A DNA stretch of 64,000 nucleotides from Synaphobranchus kaupii (lineage: Eukaryota; Chordata; Actinopteri; Anguilliformes; Synaphobranchidae): the NCBI GenBank assembly GCA_029718625.1, contig CM056397.1:682001-746000 (forward strand), given 5' to 3'. Each line of letters opens with the position of its first letter. Within the stretch, counting starts at the first letter, position 1. This document shows positions 46,211 to 56,682 of this stretch, in pieces. Position numbers and translations under genes: made by a program. The notes under the pieces were generated by a model that made no database searches, had not been told where the DNA came from, and saw only the letters and a list, made by a program, of their open reading frames with translations.

Positions 46211-47126
46211 CCCAGAATACTGCAGCTGAACACCGAAGGACTCACCTCCAACAAGATCAGTGTCATCGAGGAGCTAGCCTATACCACCAAGGCCCTCGTC
46301 ATCCTCCTCCAGGAGACCCATTGCTTTTCAGCAGATAAGCTAGTATTACCAAATTTCACACTAGCTGGGTCTATCCTAAGCAGGAAACACGGCCTTGCCA
46401 CGTTTGTCCATGAAAGGCTGAGCTGGACTCTCGCCGATCAATCTCCGGCTGACTCGGAGATTGAGTGGTTGTGCGTGGACGTTGTCGGTTTTAAAATTGT
46501 AAACGTCTACAAGCCTCCCCCCTCGCGATTCACGCCGGTGTCTGTCCCGGTGTTCCCCCACCCCTGTCTCTATGCTGGCGACTTTAACTGTCAGCATGAA
46601 GACTGGGGGTACAATACCAACACACCCAACGGAGAGAACCTGGCTGCTTGGGCAGCTAACAACTGCCTGGCCCTGTTATACGATCCAAAGGGTGCAGCCA
46701 GCTTTCTCTCCGGTCGCTGGAACACTGGGACGAATCCTGACGTGGCATTTGCGAGTGTCGGTGCAGACAACCAGCTCGGACAGACGTGTGCTCGGAAAGT
46801 TCCCGCGGTCCCAACATCGACCATCGCTGATAACCGTGCCTAAACTCATGGACTCTATCCCGAGTGAGCCGGTGAAGCGATGGAATTTCCGTAAGGCCAA
46901 TTGGAAACGCTTCCGCCTCTTCACTAACAAATCCACGTGGCGTCTCCCATCGCCTAATACCAACAACGTGGATGAGGCATACCGGGACTTCTGTGGCATG
47001 TTAGTGAAAGCGGCTAAGAAATCCATCCCACGCGGAAGTCGCAATAGCTACAAACCGGAGTGCGAGAACCTCTACCGCGTTTTCCTTCGGGCTCCTGCCG
47101 GAACCGAGTCACGCCCCCTTGAGTGA
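46091..47126 (+). pseudogene. LINE apurinic-type endonuclease relic
   Basis: Frame 46091-46843 contains ILQLNTEGLTSNK, VILLQETHC, VNVYKPP and YAGDFNCQHEDWGY, the Asn, Glu and GDFN catalytic blocks of non-LTR retrotransposon endonucleases. A frameshift near 46760 moves to 46572-47126, ending SYKPECENL and a stop. The reverse transcriptase that should follow is missing; the RT at 47.8 kb looks like another family. Confidence 0.8.
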
Positions 47127-47760
47127 CGCGTCATGCTTATTATTAGTTCTCATGCTGTATAACTTTACCAAGTAGGCTACAGTAACAAAATATTTGTACT
47201 TTACTTGTTACTTTATAACACTGTTTATTTCGAGGCTGCGAGAAAGACCGCAACCTAGTGCTTGGCAGATGGAGGCAATGCGCTCGTCCGATGCAGATAA
47301 GCTTGAATGTTAACAGGCACAGAAAAAGCAAAAGAAATAATTATTCCGACACTGAAATCAAAGTTTTATTAGCAGATGTTCAATCAAGAAAAAAAGATTG
47401 TTTAGTATTGTCTCTTCTGGTGTCATAAAGTAAATAGTAAAGTAACCTACATGGTAAAGTAAAAAGACCTGGCAGGATAGATGCAGGAAATGCAGATTCT
47501 CCCATCACACGAGCTCACACATTTAAGCTACTCAAGAATTTTAAGGGGAAAGACCACCTCAAGAATTTGAAGAGGAAAAAAATCTATAAAAATAATTTGA
47601 TTGGGATCAAAGTTACAGCTTGGCGGGGTATGCCACATACCTATACAGCACAACATTAATTTTTGACAAGAACAATACGCACGTTATGCTAAGAATGTTC
47701 TTTTCACATAAAACGTCTTTCTATTGCATAGGCTAAAAAATTTCACAATATTAACTGTTA
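47127..47760. other. Non-coding interval between LINE remnants
   Basis: Nothing recognised. AT-rich. Confidence 0.5.
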
Positions 47761-47772
47761 ACTGTTTAAATT

Positions 47773-49161
47773 ATGCAGAGGACAAAGTTCAGTAAGTCCA
47801 CACGATCCAGTATGGAATTACACTTCACTCTATATTATCCATTTCACTGCGATTGCATTATCGCTATAGCCAAAATGTTTGAAAAAGTGGTGAATAAACA
47901 AGTTTGTTCTTATTTATCTAGAAATAGTATTTTAAACTCATATCAGTCTGGTTTTAGGCCTGGGCACAGTATTGTGACCACAGCTTGCAAGGTGGTAAAT
48001 TATATAATCTGTTCACTGGACAAGAGAGAGCATTGCTTTGCCCTATTTATTGATTTATCAAAAGCTTTTGACACGGTAAATCACACTATTCTTTTAGATA
48101 AGCTTAAATAAATTGGCTTTGATGGTAATACCTGCAAGTGGTTTGAGTGTTACCTTAATGGCAGAACTCAAGCAATAATGGCAGATGGGCATCAATCTAA
48201 TTTTCTTGAGGTTTCCATAGGAGTACCCCAGGGCTCCATATTAGGTCCTTTGCTTTATACATAAATGATCTTGGCTCACTGATTACAAATAGTTCTGTTC
48301 ATTTTTATGTGGATGATACCATAATTTATACTTCAGCACCCTCAGTTGATAAAGCTTTCACAAATTTACAGGCTGCCTTTCATGCCATTCAAAATGCTCT
48401 ATTGGATCTTAAATTGTGCTTAACCCAACTATGACAATCTATATGCTTTTCAGTAGATCAAAAATTAAACATCTTAAAGATTTTTATTTGTATACTATGG
48501 ATGGTCTTGAAATTCAGAGAGCCCAAGTTTATAAGTACTTGGGCATCTGGTTAGATGAATTGTCTTTGAAAAGACGTGGAAAAACTGGTGAAAAAACTAA
48601 AATATAAATAGTGTTTTTTTTACAGGAACAAAAACGTTTTATAAGAGCATCAAGATTAGCTCTACAGAAAACAATTTTATCTGTGTTGAATTATGTGGAT
48701 ATAATCTACATGCATGCATCTGCCAGTACCCTCAAACCACTATGTGCAGTGTATAATAGTGCAGGTTTATTACTGGTGCTAATTTCAGAACACATCACTG
48801 CATATTATATGAGAATGTTGGCTTGACCTCTCTTAGTGCCAGAAGGGAATACCACTGCCTTATGTTAATTTATAAAGCAGTGTTAAATAAGTTGGCATTT
48901 TATATCTGTTCTCTTTTAGAGTTTAGATCTATTGCGCAGTATACTCGTTCTCAAGAATATTTCACTCTCTGTAACCCACGTATGAATGCTGAAACTGGAA
49001 AGGCTGTTTTTGCCTTCTATGCACCTTTTAAATGGAATCAGTTACAGGTTACCCTCAAATTGGACAGACTGACTAGCATTGAGGGTTTCAGGTTTATCTG
49101 CACTAGAAGTATGATATGTTCAGAGTGCGTAACCATGAATCATACATGTTTGTTGAACTGA
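47773..49161 (+). pseudogene. LINE reverse transcriptase relic, copy A
   Basis: Successive broken frames: FEKVVNKQVCSYL, SGFRPGHSIVT and LFIDLSKAFDTVNH (47870-48085, first catalytic Asp), VPQGSILGPLLY (about 48220-48260), FYVDDTIIY (about 48305-48335, active site with Val in place of the usual Ala), then MHASASTLKPLCAVY and YAPFKWNQLQVTL (48611-49161). This is a jockey-superfamily-type layout. Many frameshifts make it inactive. The same family occurs at 60140-61060. Confidence 0.85.
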
Positions 49162-49310
49162 GCGTATATAATACACATTTCATAATGGTTCATTGTGGTT
49201 ATTTTTAAGTAGTTCTGAAAAGTTGTACTTAAGTGTACTTCAAGTACAGTGTGTATGTTAAAATTAGACCATTTTTAGTATACTTAAGTGCACTATGTCT
49301 GTATGTTAAA

Positions 49311-50010
49311 GGGATAGTTCACCAATTTAAAAAGAATTTATATTGTTTTACTCACCCCCAAAATACTATGTTAAGCTGTGCTGGTCTCGCCGTTGTAGCT
49401 AAATTATTGTAAATCCTGAATTGGAGCAATGCTAACAATTAGCATCTTGCCATTGGATATAATTGCCCCCAGGCTAACTTGCTGTAAATTAACCACCGAA
49501 ATCCACTCAAATAAGGTTTAACAACAGCTTTACAAGTGTCCTTGTTGGAAACGAAAATGCACATATGATTACCGAGTGCACAAGGACGATATTTTCGCTC
49601 AAATTACAGTATATGATGTCGTTTCAGATGTCGTGTTTACATTTAAATAAGAACATCCGGTAAGAGAGTCAGTATCATTCCGCGCGAGAACAGTGCCTAG
49701 TATCTCACGATACAGAAGTAGACTGGAAGATAGTGCTACCGTTTAGTCTGGCTGTAAACAAAGGAGAAGCAGCTAGCGTGTTTTCTTAGTAAAATGTCTG
49801 ATTATGAAGAAGATGACGGGGTGGAATTTGTAGTTGAACCATACTTTGAGCCGGAATATATTGATTTGGAGTTAGAATTACTGTCCTCGCGCGGAATGAT
49901 ACTAAAAGTTACTGGATTAAAGTTACTCTTACCGGATGTTCTTATTTAAATGCAAACACCGACATCTGCAATCTGAAACGACATCATGGACATTGCTCAA
50001 CTTCCCGCTC
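49311..50010 (+). mobile_element. DNA-transposon derivative with small ORF
   Basis: Starts with GGGATAGTTCACC, which I associate with a common fish transposon end. Internally an inverted repeat links 49616-49664 and 49927-49984 (ATGTCGTTTCAGATGTCG and ATTTAAATAAGAACATCCGG on one side, complements on the other). The right terminal repeat was not found. Confidence 0.45.
49794..49949 (+). CDS. Small acidic ORF (51 aa), transposon-derived
   Basis: ATG at 49794 opens MSDYEEDDGVEFVVEPYFEP and ends TAA at 49947. The acidic start with an EPYFEPE word resembles amino termini of fish transposon-encoded proteins with P2RX7-like zinc-binding domains, but the frame ends inside one arm of an inverted repeat, so it is likely a truncated leftover. 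Confidence 0.3.
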   Translation: MSDYEEDDGVEFVVEPYFEPEYIDLELELLSSRGMILKVTGLKLLLPDVLI

Positions 50011-50539
50011 GTAGTTCAGCAGTATCCCCACTGTGAAGTTGAATGTGATCTCTAAATCTGACGTAGCATGCGGTGCCATATATTTTTACTGCAACCTTGG
50101 ACTGTGATTCCAAACATTTTAAATAAACCAGTACAACAAACGTGACAGCTTTTATGTAATTTATTTGATGGCTCAAGTGTAGGATCAAGCGTCTTACAAG
50201 TTGATGGGTTTTTGGATTGTTTACAAGAGCACACAATTCTTCACGGATCTAGCATCTTAATTTTCCTCTCAAAGTGCACCAGATTGAGGCATTTAACTGT
50301 TAAAATTTACAAAAATTTCTCCCAGTGGGGGGCATGCCCCCAGACCCCCCTAGAAGGTGGGGGTTTACCACCTTATAGTAGAGCCAATCATTTTTATTGT
50401 TTATTTTCTGCCGGATGCATTCAACTGTATGAACCGAAGTTATTTGCTGGATGCATTCAACTGTATGAACATAATTATAATTATAGTCTAAATGTGACAT
50501 ATTGCATAGGCTACCTACGGCAAAATGAATAGGCTATAT

Positions 50540-50841
50540 TTTTGTAAGGAAATGCGTCAACAGGTGAAAGAGCTAATAGAAAAACTAAAAGGAATGAGGA
50601 ATGTGTGCAAGTACTGATGGGATGATTGAAGTGTGTGCGGAATGTAAGCAGAGGAGGAGAGTGATAGGCTAAATGATAACGAGGAGAAAACGAGGAACAA
50701 AACGGGGAATCATGCCCAGCCTGCACAAACAAGAAACTAGACAGACAGGGTGAACAGAAAAAGATGACATGGAACAAGAGGAATGGGAAAAATAGGAGAC
50801 ACAAAAGGGAGGTGGACTGGAGGGAAATGGCGGATCTTACA
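50540..50841 (-). mobile_element. Gypsy LTR fragment related to 42560-42779
   Basis: Ordered similarity to the right part of the LTR at 42101-42779: CGAGGAGAAAACGAGGAAC, GGAACAAGAGGAATGGGA, GAGGTGGACTGGAGGGA and the terminus GGATCTTACA. The left part is missing or diverged. Confidence 0.6.
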
Positions 50842-52879
50842 TGAAGGTTGCGTTTCCTAGTAACAAACACATGGAATGATATGGGAAACAAAAACGTCAG
50901 TAATATGCTTACGCGCATAACTGTAATGTGTTTTAGCCTTTTTTCATGAATAAATGTGGGTTTTGCTCATCCTAAAGATTGAGTGTTGTTATATGGATGA
51001 AAGTGCTTTATAATAAATGAAAAGGAACAGTAAAATTGGATTGTGTGTGCCTGCCTGCGGCAAATGTATAGCGATCGCTTACAAATTTTAGTTTAAGACA
51101 CCCCCCCCGCCCCCGCCAATAAACAACGTCCCCCTTGTTAATATTTTACAATTCGAACCCTGCCTATAGGCTACTTGCAACTTGCTTTAAGAATTCCAGC
51201 TCGTTTTGTAATTATAGCTGAGCTATATTTCTGCAGGATTCGATGTCCTGGAACAACAAAACTATGGGTTTGCGTTCATTATTAGGCTACCCCTTGTCCC
51301 TATCCACGGTTAGCGTTAGTGGTAGCCTAGTCATTGACGCCGCAATTATAGTAGCCTATTCTTTTCTCTGAAATTAATTTACAACTTCTATTTCCTGTAC
51401 GTGCACTAGCAACGTTCACATGCTCTAAAGTGCAATGAGTTACCAAGTTTTCGCTTGTCAATAAGCAGTCATGAGTAGGCGTCAGTTTTTTCAAATGGTG
51501 GATACTGCATTTTGGAAATTAACTTCATATATTGATTATTTTATTGTACTTAATTAGGCCAATATAATGCAAGAGTTATTTATCTGCGACGTCACTCCCG
51601 GTTGGGAACGGGAAGGAACTGTGATGGGAAATACCGGGATCCCGGGAACCGGGATTAATCACTAGTTTGAAACAAACTTTAAAAGTATTACGGTGTGTTT
51701 GAGACTATACTAGAAGTACACTTTTTAAAAGTACATTTTAATCGTACTTCAAATTAAGTACAAAAAGGAAAAGTATACTTGTAATAACCTTTGTATACTT
51801 AAATTATATTTTTATTACACTAAAGTATACTAGGCCTACTTTTTCACCTGGGAATAGAATTATTTTTAGATTTTTTTCGCCCTTCAAATTCTTGATGAGC
51901 ACTGACCTTATGGTTTCGATAGCTAATGTTAGTGAATTATTTTTATATATGTACATTTTGAACAAGGCTACCCTCTATCCCAGACTTACCCAACACCTAG
52001 CCGCCTGCTGGACATTTTACAATTATTTTTTCTGGTTTTCATAAATGATACGGAGAAATAAAGGAGCTAATCTTTCAGCTAGCCAGTTTTACTCAAACAC
52101 TTTGTGATGGCCAGCTGAATTATATAGCTAGCCAATGTTATAAAGACCCCAGACATATAAACTTATGCTGGGCTCTAGTCCAGTTGGTGATGCAAGAGTT
52201 GGTGAAATTCTCTCAACATTCTTTTGCATCTAGGCTAGCTGTACTATAACACACAGGGTCAATCTCATTGTTGATTGGTTCACGTCATGAGCCATTGAAA
52301 ACAAGAATTTGGGCCAAATCACTGGTTTAAGAATGCAGAATTTGAAGGTATAAACAATGTATGGTGCTGGATATCTCTCACAGCAGTTATATCTATGATT
52401 GCTACCAACTAAGCATGATCGTTCCCCGATATCTTTCTAAAATTGCCTGCTACAACTTTACAAACAAGCCTCAAACCATCACTCTGCTGCCAGATATGCA
52501 GTAGATACGGATGGATCACTTTAAGGGTAGTTTCTCCTGACAAATTTTCCCATTGAATTCTATGGAAAAATGACTCCGGAGAAGAAACCCTTCAAGTTAT
52601 CCATATAGTGAATTAAAAGTGAAATAATCTGCCTGTAAACAATTGGTGGAAAAATTACTTGTCATGCACAAAGTAGATGTCCTAACTGACTTGCCAATAC
52701 TATAGTTCAGTCAGGACCACTGTTGTTCAAGTAAGCTTTATTAACATTCTTAAAACAATACATTTTAGGTTTGGCGGTATGGTTCTGTTCAAAAACCCTC
52801 CCGCCAATCAAGGCGAGCAAGCATGTTATGGCGGTGAGGGCAGCAGCAACAAACCCCCATTAGGTTTGCACTTAGAACA
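50842..52879. other. Non-coding interval with MITE-end-like sequence
   Basis: No gene seen. At 51690-51855 the words AAGTACACTTT, AGTATACTT and TACACTAAAGTATACTAGG recall the sequence at 49205-49310 (TACTTAAGTGTACTTCAAGT). These may be ends of one old element family. Confidence 0.4.
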
Positions 52880-53110
52880 GAACCGGCAGCACTGAGAATG
52901 GTTTTTTTACAGATTCCATTCAATCAGTTGTATGTATATGGCACTTTTAAGTGTCATTATCACAACAATTTACAAGGAACCGGGCCTGAACCCCCGTAGA
53001 GCATGCCTAGGGCGACAGTGGCAAGGAAAAACTCCCTGTTGTTAGCAGGAAGAAACCTTGGGCAGAACCTGACTCTGAGGGGGTAGTCCATTCGCCGCTG
53101 ACTGGCACCG
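52880..53110. repeat. Interspersed fish repeat fragment
   Basis: Contains GGCAAGGAAAAACTCCCTGT and GCAGGAAGAAACCTTGGGCAG, which I recall as a repeated sequence in many teleost genomes. Class not assigned. Confidence 0.45.
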
Positions 53111-53639
53111 GTTAACTGAATAGCTGATTACAGAATAGAAAAATGCAAGACAGAACATATGAAAATGTCAATATATAATGAGCCGGTGGTGGAAGGCGGA
53201 TTGAAGGCCAGCAGGTGGCATCATCAGCTGGGGACGGCGTGGAGCTGGAGCTGACCGGCTGCTTCTGGAGAACGATGTTTGTTGATCTATAGCTACCGCT
53301 CCGGCGGTTGCCGAAGAGGGAAGGAGAGAGGAAAGAAATCAGTAGGCACTCAAACATATTAGTGAGCTATGCAGGAGCGATATAGGCTAGATGTCTGTGC
53401 GCAAAGGGGAACTGAAGAGGATGAAGCTGGGGTGGAGGGTTTTTTTTTTTTGTGTGCAGCGGGCGTGCATCAGAGGATCCACCATGTTAGGGCGAGGCGG
53501 GTTAAATAGACCGCCTTGCTACTTGAATGGATTGATAGGTGAATCGTCACTACTCAGCTGAGCTGTCAGCTGATTCACCTATGGCCGGGTTTCACTCTCG
53601 TGGCCTGCCTGAACTAACGCTACACTCGATTTTGCTAAC

Positions 53640-53715
53640 ATGAAATCTGTGGAGTGGTTAAAAATTAGTTTTAATGACTTCAACCTAAGTGTATGTAAAC
53701 TTCCGACTTCAACTG
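53640..53715 (-). mobile_element. Sleeping Beauty-type Tc1 terminal repeat, isolated
   Basis: Read on the minus strand it is CAGTTGAAGTCGGAAGTTTA followed by CATACACTTAGGTTGAAGTC, closely similar to the outer part of the salmonid Tc1 (Sleeping Beauty) inverted repeat, and TA follows at 53716-53717. No transposase or second repeat lies within the expected 1.6 kb to the left, so it is a remnant. Confidence 0.85.
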
Positions 53716-54554
53716 TAAATATAGCTATGTAAATTTGTCAATCTCTCATTAAGTTCAGCTGAGAATTCTGGGGTTCTTGTCCAGTCAATATGCACCTTAT
53801 ACGATCACAAAACATATATTTTACTTTCAATGGATGTAGCATCCGTTCAGATGCCCCATCTACTGCACCTAACCTGCAGCAGGTGGCTAGACTTTAATGA
53901 TCCTGATAGTTTTCATTCCGATTGACCACAACCCTCTCCTAAATAAGACCCTACCCATGATATCCAATTGGGAGCCAAAAACATTGGCAAAATTTGTATC
54001 CATTGTCTAGGTAAAGTTGTGTTAGATGACCAAGGAAACGCTGTTGTTCTCGCGTGCTCTCTAATCTGGGTTGTCAGATGCAATTTACGACTAGCACAAA
54101 TCGGTGGAGTTAATTTGAGTTAAACATGATTTTTGAGCGTGCTTCCTACTTGCTTTTTAGTTCACAGTAACCAAAACAAGTATTTCAGAAAAAAGAATTT
54201 TCCATTTCCATAAAGTACTAAAATTCCTATATCACTGATTAACTTAATTGGAAGGAGAACTAAACAAGGGAAGTTGGACATTGTGTATTAGGTTGCACTA
54301 TCCTTGCGGCACATTTACATGGGTTGGACTAAATAACAGAAACACCACATGAAAAAGGACTTTAACTTTGAAATAACTCAATTACAACTACAATGGCAGC
54401 TACAAAGGGGAGTCATATTAAGCTGAATGGGCGTGTTCGAGTAGACATCGGTGAGCAGTTGGCTTGCCTGCCTCAGGCGGAAATGACAAACGCCTGAGCA
54501 GATCGAACTGGGACAGTTTCGGACGTTTCTGAAACCGGCAGGGAGAAAAACAAT

Positions 54555-54653
54555 ATGGAGGTAGCCGTGTTGTTTGTTGTTGCGGAGGACTTGGAGGCGA
54601 CAGAAATGTCCTTTTTACTTAAAAATCTTGAAGAAATGGAGGAGAACGAATGA
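54555..54653 (+). CDS. Small ORF (32 aa), possibly transposon-derived
   Basis: ATG at 54555 reads MEVAVLFVVAEDLEATEMSF and ends TGA at 54651 after an acidic tail. Resembles transposase amino-terminal starts in composition only. Could be chance. Confidence 0.2.
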   Translation: MEVAVLFVVAEDLEATEMSFLLKNLEEMEENE

Positions 54654-55879
54654 AGGTTGTTTTAATACTGACTTGCATTATTTAATGACTTGTATTGTTA
54701 GGGTAGTCAATATTTATCTTTTGCTATGCGACATTGGCTAAGCGCCGAATTGTTCCACAGTGAAACTGCAATTAAAGTTCTTGAATAAATATCTATAATT
54801 GCCATTGTAATTAAAGCGCTGGGTGCCGTTTCATTATCGAATAACTAAATTATTTAGCTAAGCTGTCATCTGTTATGGTAACATACCTGTAAACATTAGG
54901 CTGCTTATGTTCTATTGCTCATATTCAGTTGTTTCTTGTCTGTCAATTTATGAAATGGCATAAACTACACCTGTCATCTCTGTTTAGACTAGCAAACATG
55001 GTAGACATGTAATTTTAGTTAATCTAAACCCAGAAGACATCATAGATTGTAATGTGAAAATCTATGTAGCTATGTTAAGTATCATAACTTACATGCATGT
55101 TTTCATAGACTTTTGAGTGGTGGTTCTAAAGAATATTTTATTGCAGAATATCTGTACCAATATAATTGAGAAATGTCTCTTTCATGGGACTTCTTTAGAG
55201 TTAATGTTAATGCATTGAAGATATTCCTTGTGACATAAAGGAAAAGTGTATTAATCCTAATCATTAATTATGTTGCTATGAAATAATAATACTTGGTTGC
55301 ATATCCTTTGCGTGCAAGGACTGCCTGAAGTCTGCGAGCTGTAGAAATCATCAGATGCTCTGTATCTTCACTGGTGATGCTAAGCCAGGCCTGTACTGCA
55401 GCCTTCTTCAGTTACAATATGCATGAAAATGCCCTCAAATTAAAGCCTACAGTCTGTACTTTAGCCTCTAATTCATTGTATCATTTCACATCCAAAGTGC
55501 TGGAGTACAGAGCCAAAACACAGGGGAAACAAATATTCACTGTTCACTGTATATATCCTTTACTTGACCAGTCTGTTGAGATTTCTTTTCACACTAAAAC
55601 ATTATACATAGCATACATGATTCAGCTACTCGTAATGTCAGTGTTCATGATTTATTCAAATTACATGACAGCAGGTAGTCCTTTTGGACCCTGACAAAGA
55701 ACTTATTGAATTGAATGCCATCCAATGTCTTTAACAAGATAAAGTATATAGTTCTATGAGTCCGACGCAGATATGACGTAAATCGGCTCTAGCCGAACAA
55801 ACCCAATGCTAATTACTGGTATATGTCAGCTATAAAAGAGGTATGTCAATCAGCAATTTGATCTGAGTGTTTGCACTCA

Positions 55880-56475
55880 GAGCAATATGAGACAACTAAG
55901 AGTATTCCAATGATCTGATGAATCATATTTTACCATGTTTCCTACTTCTGGATTTTTGTTAGGAGAAAACCAAGGAAGCTTTCAATCACGTATGTTGCCT
56001 ACATGGTGGAGGACTTGTAATGGTACGGGCAGCCATCTCTTGCGAGTCTGATGATTGCTCTGCATGGTCATAAATCTGCTAATCAATATGAGGCCATTTT
56101 ACAAGACCGGGTGCACCATATGGTGCAAACACTATTCCTTCCTGGTGTCCCAATATTCCAAGATGATATAAGCCCACCATACACACTGCTAAGCAAATTC
56201 ATGTGTGGTTTCATGAATACCAGGATGCAGTCAAATTCCTTCTATGGCATCCATAATCACCAGAAAACATCATTGCATGTTTATGGGAAGTTTTGCAGCA
56301 GAGTAGGCCTACCATGTAGATTTCCACCTCCTTTATCCCTCTATGAACTGGAGGCATTCCTTCTTGAAGAATCCAATATCCCACAAGCTACACACAGTTT
56401 AGACCTTGTATGACAGCATTCCAAGAAGGATTGAAGCTGTCCTGAATGCAAAGGCTGGCTCTACTACTTGATATT
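55880..56475 (+). pseudogene. Tc1/mariner transposase relic
   Basis: The 56051-56413 frame contains SANQYEAILQDRVHHMVQTL, PGVPIFQDD (second catalytic Asp), RFPPPLSLYELEAFLLEE and, after a frameshift at 56405, sequence translating YDSIPRRIEAVLNAKA. These are the ordered blocks of a Tc1-type transposase carboxyl half. The NxxE block is degraded. Confidence 0.75.
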
Positions 56476-56682
56476 TATATATTGTTAGGTGTTTCTATTA
56501 TTTTGTACAACACATGTACCTTTCCATCTTGATAGCTGGGGGACCCCTCTGTTCTACAACTAAAAAAACCCTTAAGTGTTGGGTTATTCCGAAACAACTG
56601 GCAACCCTGATGTAGGCTAGACTGCAGTCAGTTTTGTTGCACTAGCTGCTGTGGGCGTTTAGCGACAGTGCGGTGTGAGAGA

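Larger units (their letters stand above)
54318..56516 (+). mobile_element. Tc1-like element with decayed transposase
   Basis: Begins CATGGGTTGGACTAAATAAC after TA and ends with an imperfect inverted copy (GGTGTTTCTATTATTTTGTA through CACATG) before TA at 56517-56518. Inside on the plus strand is a relic transposase at about 55880-56470. A separate Tc1-family block at about 55290-55520 (opposite strand) and a small ORF at 54555 suggest nested insertions, accounting for a 2.2-kb length. Confidence 0.65.

Noticed and set aside
46376..47044. Minus-strand ORFs opposite the LINE endonuclease
   Set aside because: Shadows; the plus strand carries the endonuclease motifs.
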